This document shows positions 23,309 through 27,975 of a stretch of 27,975 nucleotides of DNA, one piece after another; positions within the stretch are counted from its first letter, which is position 1; each line of letters begins with the position of its first letter. The notes below the pieces were generated by a model. That model was given only the letters and a program-made list of their open reading frames with translations, had not been told where the DNA came from and did not search any database. This DNA comes from Nitrolancea sp040255925 (GTDB taxonomy: Bacteria > Chloroflexota > Chloroflexia > Thermomicrobiales > Thermomicrobiaceae), in contig JBDZVX010000020.1 of NCBI GenBank assembly GCA_040255925.1, positions 1 through 27,975 on the forward strand, in the 5' to 3' direction. A program made the translations under genes and the position numbers.

Positions 23309-23833
23309 ATGATCGTGATACGACGACGACTCGCCGGATTGATTCTCGCCATCGTCCTGATTGGTTCCCTGATCGCCTGCGGAGGAACGAACACGCCACC
23401 TGCTTCGTCGATGCCGGAAAGCACGGCAGGTGCGAGTAGCGCGGCGCCGGCGACGACTGGGACGCCTGGTTACCGGGCGACGGTAATCAAGGAACATGAT
23501 GACATCGCGCAGAGCTATAACCGGTTTCGTGGGTTGATGTCCAGCGCGCAGGTGACGGATACCACCTGGCGGACGAGCGTGCATCTCCAGCTCGCGACCT
23601 GGCGCGAAACCTACAGCGAGGCACAGAAGCTTACCCCGCCTCCGGAGCTGGCGGACTTCCATCAGAAGTTTCTGGCGGGCCTGGAGAAATTCAACAGCGC
23701 CGCGGATGATATCGCCGGCTCCCTTGATTCGGAATCGATGGACCTTTCCAAGTTTGATTCTGGGACGGTGAAACTCACGGATGGTATCCAGTTGCTCCAG
23801 GGGGCGATGCCGGAGCTGGGTATTCAGCGATAG
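23309..23833 (+). CDS. Predicted lipoprotein of unknown function
   Basis: 174 aa from ATG 23309. The N-terminus MIVIRRRLAGLILAIVLIGS followed by LIAC is a classic lipoprotein signal with a lipobox; the Cys becomes lipid-modified. After a Ser/Ala/Thr-rich linker of about 35 residues the mature domain is helical and amphipathic (HDDIAQSYNRFRGLM, TWRETYSEAQKL, FHQKFLAGLEKFNSAADDIA), suggesting a small helical bundle. ATG 23282 (GGAG three bases upstream) or GTG 23267 would add 9-14 residues but spoil the signal peptide. No family is recognised. It is convergent with the PRC-barrel-like gene, with a large hairpin between. Confidence 0.7.
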   Translation: MIVIRRRLAGLILAIVLIGSLIACGGTNTPPASSMPESTAGASSAAPATTGTPGYRATVIKEHDDIAQSYNRFRGLMSSAQVTDTTWRTSVHLQLATWRETYSEAQKLTPPPELADFHQKFLAGLEKFNSAADDIAGSLDSESMDLSKFDSGTVKLTDGIQLLQGAMPELGIQR

Positions 23834-23842
23834 CTCAAAAGA

Positions 23843-23893
23843 CTGGCGTACCCGCTCCATCCGGTTTTTCGCCGGTCGGTGCGGGTGCGCCAG
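23843..23893. terminator. Large hairpin between convergent genes
   Basis: CTGGCGTACCCGC (23843-23855) pairs with GCGGGTGCGCCAG (23881-23893) over 13 positions with a single G-T wobble. A small inner CCGG/CCGG hairpin lies in the loop (23861-23875), which contains a TTTTT run. It begins ten bases after the lipoprotein stop. A bidirectional terminator is the simplest reading, although no U-tract follows on either strand. Confidence 0.5.
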
Positions 23894-23975
23894 CAGTGCG
23901 CTAGGTGGTATCGGGATGATGCGTGCGAGGTTCCCGGCGGGTCGTTCCCGACGCCGCCATGGGAACCGGGCTATC

Positions 23976-24281
23976 TTACCAGCGGTGGACACCCTGAGGT
24001 GCACGCGCCCAGCTGTGGTGATGCCGGATATCATCCTTGGTCGGCGAAAGGACGACCTGCCCATCAACCGACTTGATGTACGCCTCCGGGACGTAGAGGG
24101 CGTCTGTGCCGGTCACCGAGCCGAGCGGGCCGGTGCGGACCAGCATGTAGGGAGCCTCTTTGAAGCTTGAGAAGACGAACTGATCGACAGTTCCGATCTT
24201 AACACCGTCGGAGCTGACAACGTTCCGCCCATAGAGGCGGTTATACTCGTACGGGGTGCGGGCGTTCACTGACTTCCCCAC
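23976..24281 (-). CDS. PRC-barrel/DUF2171-like small protein
   Basis: 101 aa from GTG 24281. AAGGAG (24288-24293, minus strand) six bases upstream decides this start over a longer frame to 24359. The core has LYGRNVVSSDGVKIGTVDQF, then a short beta stretch (PYMLVRTG), ALYVPEAYIKSV and QVVLSPTKDDI, in the strand order of PRC-barrel or DUF2171 proteins. In those families the fold binds RNA or protein partners or acts as a stress protein; the role here is unknown. The C-terminal tail (HHHSWARAPQGVHRW) is His-rich. It is divergent from the downstream GT4 gene with a palindrome in the spacer. Confidence 0.65.
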   Translation of the reverse strand: MGKSVNARTPYEYNRLYGRNVVSSDGVKIGTVDQFVFSSFKEAPYMLVRTGPLGSVTGTDALYVPEAYIKSVDGQVVLSPTKDDIRHHHSWARAPQGVHRW

Positions 24282-24683
24282 CGTCGTCTCCTTCGCGATA
24301 CGGTCCAATAAGCACTCACGAGCCCACAATAGTTCATGGCTCGAATCCGCCACAATCACCCCAGGCGGTGATATTTACGTCACTCTTCTACGGAACGAGG
24401 TTGGGAGGTATGAGATACACATCACCCGAAAGGTGATGTGCGAGTGATAAATGACCGGTTGAGAGTGGGTTTCCGGGCGCAAAACCGTGGTGATAGTGCC
24501 GATTTCTCCGGTGGTAGGCTGAACTTGAGAGGATTCCTCCTACGGTTGATACACGATTGAGGAATGAATGAGTGGAATCACTCTCGGGTGATCTTGTGCC
24601 GCAATGTGCGACTGGAAGGGATGATGGGTGTCATTCCTGTCTCCAGGCACGAGTTCGGGTTTTGTGATTGAGGTACGTAGCCG
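24282..24683. other. Divergent intergenic region with dyad repeats
   Basis: About 400 bases without a gene. It holds a 9-bp-arm hairpin at 24418-24440, a GAGGA-T-TCCTC dyad around 24529-24540, and a GAGTG-GAAT-CACTC inverted repeat near 24570-24585. TTGAGA (24525-24530) could be a -35 element for the GT4 gene, but the -10 (around 24548) is poor. Confidence 0.4.
24418..24440. repeat. Perfect inverted repeat, CACATCACC-CGAAA-GGTGATGTG
   Basis: Nine-base arms separated by five bases, in a divergent spacer. No U-tract follows on either strand, so an operator for a dimeric regulator is more likely than a terminator. Confidence 0.5.
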
Positions 24684-25922
24684 ATGTCGTTGAGGATTCT
24701 CTTCGTTACGCCGTACCTGCCGGCGCCGCCCGATTTCGGTGGCGCCAGCCGGATGTATCACCTGATCCGGGAGACGGGACGGCGGCACGCGGTGACGACG
24801 CTCAGCCTCATCGCGCCGGGCGACGATCCGCGCGTTGCCGAGGCCGTGCTTGGCCGGGTGGTGCCGGTGACGGTCCCGCTGACCGCTCGGATGGCGGCCG
24901 CCCCGGCGAAGCGGCTCGTTCAGCTCCGCTCGCTGGTCTCACTCCAGTCGTTCCAGCGCCGCTTTTACTGGTATGCGGCGATGCAGCGGGCAATCGATCG
25001 CCTGATCGCGAGCGAGCCGTTCGATGTGGTGCAGTTTGAGTTTTCCCAGATGGGAGCGTACCGGGTGTCACCCGGCGTCCCGTCGATCCTCGACATCCAC
25101 AATATCGAGCATGACGTGCTGCGCCGGATCGCTGCTTCGGGATCACCGGCGCGCCGGTTGTTCAACCAGATCGAATACCGGAAATACCGGCGCGAAGAGA
25201 TCGATGCCTGGCGACGCATGCGTCGCTGTGTCGCGACGTCAGGCGGTGATGCCGGGATCGTGAGCCGGGTGACCAGGCAGCGGGTCGAGGTCGTTCCGAA
25301 CGGCGTCGATTTGGATGCCTTCTCGCGCCTGCCGCTCGATGGCGCTGATCCTCGCTCGCTGGTCTTCGTCGGCGCGATGCGCTACCGGCCGAACGCCGAC
25401 GCGGCACGGTACTTCGTGGAGGAGATCCTGCCGCGTCTCCGGGTGATGATTCCGGGAGTCGAGCTGACGATCGTCGGGGCTGACCCGCCGCCGGATGTGG
25501 TGACGCTTGGTGAGCTGCCGGGCGTGAGGGTTACCGGAACCGTCCCGGACGTGCGGCCATGGATGCGCAAGGCTGGGGTGGTCGTCGTGCCGCTGCTGAG
25601 TGGCGGCGGCACGCGCTTGAAGATCCTGGAGGCGTTCGCGATGGGGAGGCCGGTGGTGTCGACCAGGATCGGCGTGGCGGGGATCGAGGCGCGGGATGGC
25701 GAGCATCTCCTGCTGGCCGACCAGCCGGAAGCGTTCGCGCGGGCCGTCACCCGGCTGGCGACCGAGCCGGGACTCCGGGCGCGGCTGGCCGAGCAAGCCT
25801 ATGCGCTGGTGCGCGATCGGTACCAGTGGTCGGCCGCCGCCGAGCGGTTGGAAGGGGTGTATCAGTCCGTTCGTCCGGCAGGCACGGCGCGCGGCGCATC
25901 GAGCGGGCTGGCCGGTCAGTGA
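24684..25922 (+). CDS. GT4-family glycosyltransferase
   Basis: 412 aa, GT-B fold. The N-terminal domain opens with MSLRILFVTPYLPAPPDFGG, the usual GT4 start with a glycine-rich acceptor loop, and contains FDVVQFEFSQMG and LDIHNIEHD. The C-terminal domain has VEVVPNGVDLDAF, SLVFVGAMRYRPN and the donor-binding GGGTRLKILEAFAMGRPVV (307-325). This branch resembles enzymes annotated as PEP-CTERM/EPS-type or sugar transferase GT4 proteins. It stands alone outside the main operon, so it may serve a different glycan. GAGG about 11 bases upstream is a modest ribosome site. Its stop overlaps the end of a decayed minus-strand gene. Confidence 0.9.
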   Translation: MSLRILFVTPYLPAPPDFGGASRMYHLIRETGRRHAVTTLSLIAPGDDPRVAEAVLGRVVPVTVPLTARMAAAPAKRLVQLRSLVSLQSFQRRFYWYAAMQRAIDRLIASEPFDVVQFEFSQMGAYRVSPGVPSILDIHNIEHDVLRRIAASGSPARRLFNQIEYRKYRREEIDAWRRMRRCVATSGGDAGIVSRVTRQRVEVVPNGVDLDAFSRLPLDGADPRSLVFVGAMRYRPNADAARYFVEEILPRLRVMIPGVELTIVGADPPPDVVTLGELPGVRVTGTVPDVRPWMRKAGVVVVPLLSGGGTRLKILEAFAMGRPVVSTRIGVAGIEARDGEHLLLADQPEAFARAVTRLATEPGLRARLAEQAYALVRDRYQWSAAAERLEGVYQSVRPAGTARGASSGLAGQ

Positions 25923-26865
25923 GCCATGCTCGGGCGGCGGAGATGTGAGTTTCCGCCGCAAGGCCGGGATATCAGGGATGCCGGGCTGGATGCCGAGGGT
26001 GCCACGACCGGCGCGGTGATCTGGCCGGGCTGGTCGAAGCTGGTGAAGTGCGTGATCATGTAGTGGTGGTCGGCCACCATGGCCTCTCGGCGCAAGAGGT
26101 GTGTTCCGGTTCCCACCCGCCAGGCGTACCAGAGCCCGCTGGCCGGGGTGTGAAATGTGATGATCTGGCAGCGTTCCCCATCGAGATCCTCCTGGACGCC
26201 CAGCCTCGGCCCGGTTGCTTTGGTGTAGTAGGTGGGGAAGTCCGCTGGAAAGGAAAATGGGTTCACCCGCCGGCTTCGCGTCCATTCACCGCCCGGTTCC
26301 CGGTCGTACCGGGCATCCCCAATGCTCACCGAACGGTAGTTTGAGGACGTCGTGGCGGTGGACTTGTCTGGCGCCGCGTACGCGAAGTGGGTATCGATCG
26401 CGTCCCCGATGCCATCGGTTCAGTTTCTCCTCAGCCTGTAATGAGGTGAGTTGCTCAATCCGCGCGAGTGCCGCGTGGAAGACCGCCAGCGCGTGCTGAT
26501 CCGCCGGGTGATCGGGCGGTGGGCGCATGCGTTGGATCCGGAATCACCAGGAAGCACTGGGCGTTCGCCGGAGGCTGACCGGGAAGCTCGAGCTGGAGAT
26601 CGACTTCCCACCAGCCCGTGGAGTCCAGGGGAACCCGCGCGAGGGTCCGGTAGCCATCCGCTTGCCGGACCGGCTGAGCGGCGGGCGGGACGGTGGAGTG
26701 CTCGAGCATCGACCAGCCTACCTCAACGTTGGAGACCGTCGTGAGGATCTGATTCGGGTTGTTCGTGAGCCAGACCGCTACATGGTTCGTGCCACAATCG
26801 GCGGGATCGATGGCCAGATGGAAGGCACGGTCCGCACTCGAAAGCGCCCGCAGGTGTAATGGCAC
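25916..26865 (-). pseudogene. Frameshifted remnant of a CopD/YtkA-like protein
   Basis: Three minus-strand frames join into one sensible protein if two single-base insertions are removed. The first part (from about 26865) has DCGTNHVAVWLTNNPNQ, MLEHSTVPPAAQ and DGYRTLARVPLDSTGWWEV, the pattern of YtkA-like or CopD C-terminal domains. Near 26521-26528 an extra C shifts it into PPPDHPADQHALAVFHAAL. Near 26419-26424 an extra A, in a CTGAACCGATGG context, shifts it into GIGDAIDTHFAYAAPDKS and on to YRSVSIGDARYDRE and DHHYMITHFTSFDQPGQIT. The N-terminal CopC/CopD membrane part expected in the family is absent, and the 5' end has no ribosome site. It is therefore truncated as well as frameshifted; sequencing error cannot explain the missing front half. 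The family assignment is by resemblance. Confidence 0.6.
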
Positions 26866-26880
26866 CGAGGTAGAAGGTTG

Positions 26881-26946
26881 TGGCCCGGCGTTTGGCATAC
26901 TCTTTGCTGAGAGCATACAGATTCGTTTAGACGTATCTATTAGTAT
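26881..26946 (+). promoter_or_regulatory. AT-rich promoter-like region before the His-rich membrane protein
   Basis: The region has an AT-rich tail (26920-26946), TTGCTG (26904-26909) as a possible -35, and a GCATAC direct repeat (26895-26900 and 26913-26918). CTTTGCTGAGAGC here recurs as CTTCGCTGAGAGC before the CHRD gene (about 27491). The -10 is not clear. Confidence 0.3.
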
Positions 26947-27387
26947 GTGGCTACTCTGATGGGTCCGACCGTCGTCTCCGCGCACCAGCCTACCGGTACC
27001 CATTCCCTGCTTGGGCGTTTAGCCGTGCGCCTGACATTTGTTCTCGTCATCCTGGCCGCCCTCTTGAACTTTCCGACATTCTGTAGCTGTGGGGCAGCCA
27101 TCGCTCATGCCCATTCCCTGTTTCTGCTGCCGTACCATCACCATGGCCAGGCGAGTTCAGTAACCGCTGATACCGGGCTGGCTACGAGTTCACCGTCAGT
27201 CACGGTTGCCGCCGATAATGATCCGGTCATCCGCGCGTCAGATATCGGCCTCCTAACCAGTCAGTCGGTTGCTGATACCGTAGTCTGGTTGCCGGCCTGG
27301 CCCGGATTCTCCCCGTTGTTTCACTGGTTCGCTGATCTCCCCCCGTGGGTTGGACAGATCATCGAACCCGAGCCATCTCCACCATGA
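26947..27387 (+). CDS. Small His-rich membrane or secreted protein of unknown function
   Basis: Up to 146 aa. One hydrophobic segment (about 27-42, LAVRLTFVLVILAALLNF) is followed by a Cys/His-rich patch: CSCG, HAHS and YHHHG. The remainder is a Thr/Ser/Val-rich stretch and a Trp/Pro-rich C-terminus. The Cys and His cluster just after the membrane segment could bind a metal such as copper, and the neighbouring CopD-like remnant makes that plausible, but this is inference. GTG 26947 has no ribosome site; ATG 26959 is an alternative. No family is recognised. It lies about 140 bases before the CHRD gene in the same direction. Confidence 0.55.
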   Translation: MATLMGPTVVSAHQPTGTHSLLGRLAVRLTFVLVILAALLNFPTFCSCGAAIAHAHSLFLLPYHHHGQASSVTADTGLATSSPSVTVAADNDPVIRASDIGLLTSQSVADTVVWLPAWPGFSPLFHWFADLPPWVGQIIEPEPSPP

Positions 27388-27516
27388 CCTTCACGGACAT
27401 TCCATCCAATTCTGAAGGGAGCGCGGCGGGATCGCGCGGCTCAACCAGGACCAAGTATCGAGAGATGCATTGATGGCGGGCTGGCGTGATCTTCGCTGAG
27501 AGCGAGTTGACACGGT

Positions 27517-27522
27517 AGGAGG
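27517..27522 (+). promoter_or_regulatory. Perfect Shine-Dalgarno of the CHRD gene
   Basis: AGGAGG six bases before ATG 27529, the strongest ribosome site among the + strand genes in the window, suggesting high expression. Confidence 0.85.
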
Positions 27523-27528
27523 TAAACG

Positions 27529-27975
27529 ATGCGTAAGGCGCTCTTGATCGCGGTATTCGTTCTTGCGTTGGGTGTCCCGCTCGGCGGTGTAGCGGCAGCA
27601 CCTGAATCGACCCATCATCAATCCCAGACGCGGGTCTTCGTTGCCCTGTTGTCCGGCGACCAGCAAGTCCCGCCGGTGACCTCGGCGGCTCATGGCCTTG
27701 CCGTGTTCTGGCTGAGCCCGGATGGAACTCAGTTGCACTACTATGTGTTGGCGGCCAATCTCCAGGATGCCACGATGGCGCACATCCATACCGGTACGTC
27801 TACCCAGACTGGGCCACATGCGGCTACCTTGTTTCACCCGATGACGCCGGTGACGGTGACCGGGAAGCTGGCATCCGGGACGATCACCTCGGCACAGTTG
27901 GAAGATACTCTTGCCGGCCGTCCGCTTTCCGATCTGGTGGCGAAGATGGCGGCCGGGGATACCTACGTGAACGTC
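27529..27975 (+). CDS. Secreted CHRD-domain protein (partial at window end)
   Basis: 149 codons are visible and the frame runs off the window. ATG 27529 has a perfect ribosome site (AGGAGG at 27517-27522, six bases before). The first 24 residues are a Sec signal peptide (MRKALLIAVFVLALG, ending VAAA). The mature part shows the CHRD pattern: FVALLSGDQQVPPVTSAAHG near the start, then LHYYVLAANLQDATMAHIH, a G-P segment, and LEDTLAGRPLSDLVAKMAAGDTYVNV. CHRD is a beta-sandwich domain first described in chordin and widespread in bacterial secreted proteins, usually of unknown function. The HIH segment is conserved in bacterial members. Confidence 0.92.
   Translation, partial: MRKALLIAVFVLALGVPLGGVAAAPESTHHQSQTRVFVALLSGDQQVPPVTSAAHGLAVFWLSPDGTQLHYYVLAANLQDATMAHIHTGTSTQTGPHAATLFHPMTPVTVTGKLASGTITSAQLEDTLAGRPLSDLVAKMAAGDTYVNV

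Noticed and set aside
24465..24520. Possible second c-di-GMP riboswitch (GGGCGCAAAACC)
   Set aside because: It lacks GACGCAAAGC, the GNRA stem and the 3' GCCAGG core.
25239..26285. 348-codon minus-strand frame opposite the GT4 gene
   Set aside because: Arg/His/Pro-rich and opposite a clear glycosyltransferase; the real minus-strand signal here is the CopD-like remnant in other frames.
27507..27512. TTGACA as a consensus -35 box before the CHRD gene
   Set aside because: A matching -10 at 16-18 bases would fall after the ribosome site and inside the gene, so it cannot drive this gene.

Overview
The window is a GC-rich bacterial chromosome segment. The gene content suggests a Chloroflexota genome, probably the Thermomicrobia/Sphaerobacter side: a DUF4012 protein beside a tyrosine kinase, a Cys-rich/LysM membrane protein, a CHRD-domain secreted protein, and many GTG/TTG starts. 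This is inference from protein families; no rRNA or other phylogenetic marker is present. No tRNA, rRNA, CRISPR array or intact insertion sequence was seen.

Layout. 1-1525: the C-terminal end of a SWIM-zinc-finger-type protein (+), then a small secreted protein (-). 1526-2329: a long divergent intergenic region with palindromes. 2330-5917: a BY-kinase/Wzz fusion and a DUF4012 membrane protein (+). 5977-8393: a DUF4188 protein, then a translationally coupled pair (-) of a LysM membrane protein and a CpsB-type PHP phosphatase. 8535-10221: a class I cyclic-di-GMP riboswitch ahead of a secreted right-handed beta-helix protein (+). 10218-19559: an eight-gene exopolysaccharide operon (-) in transcription order: priming sugar transferase, SDR epimerase, WecB/TagA transferase, Wzx-like flippase, two paralogous GT2 transferases, Wzy/WaaL-like polymerase or ligase, and a GT4 transferase. 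19560-20396: a non-coding leader region with a strong intrinsic terminator upstream of the first operon gene. 20397-21955: an ECF sigma factor and its zinc anti-sigma factor (+). 22026-23102: rpiA and a possible small ORF (-). 23309-24281: a lipoprotein (+) and a PRC-barrel-like protein (-), converging on a large hairpin. 24684-25922: a second GT4 transferase (+). 25916-26865: a frameshifted remnant of a CopD/YtkA-like protein (-). 26947-27975: a His-rich small membrane protein and a CHRD-domain secreted protein (+, cut by the window end).

How it fits together. Most of the window encodes a Wzx/Wzy-type surface polysaccharide system. It has lipid-linked priming and sugar addition, flipping, polymerisation, chain-length control by the Wzz/BY-kinase, dephosphorylation by the CpsB phosphatase, and a secreted beta-helix protein that may modify or bind the polymer. 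Two RNA-level controls stand out: the c-di-GMP riboswitch on the beta-helix gene, and a leader terminator preceded by two hairpins and a possible pseudoknot before the eight-gene operon. The second has the layout of a riboswitch or attenuator and matches no class I could recognise; it is the best candidate here for something undescribed. The interior of the operon is clearly poorer in G+C than its ends, which suggests exchange of polysaccharide genes.
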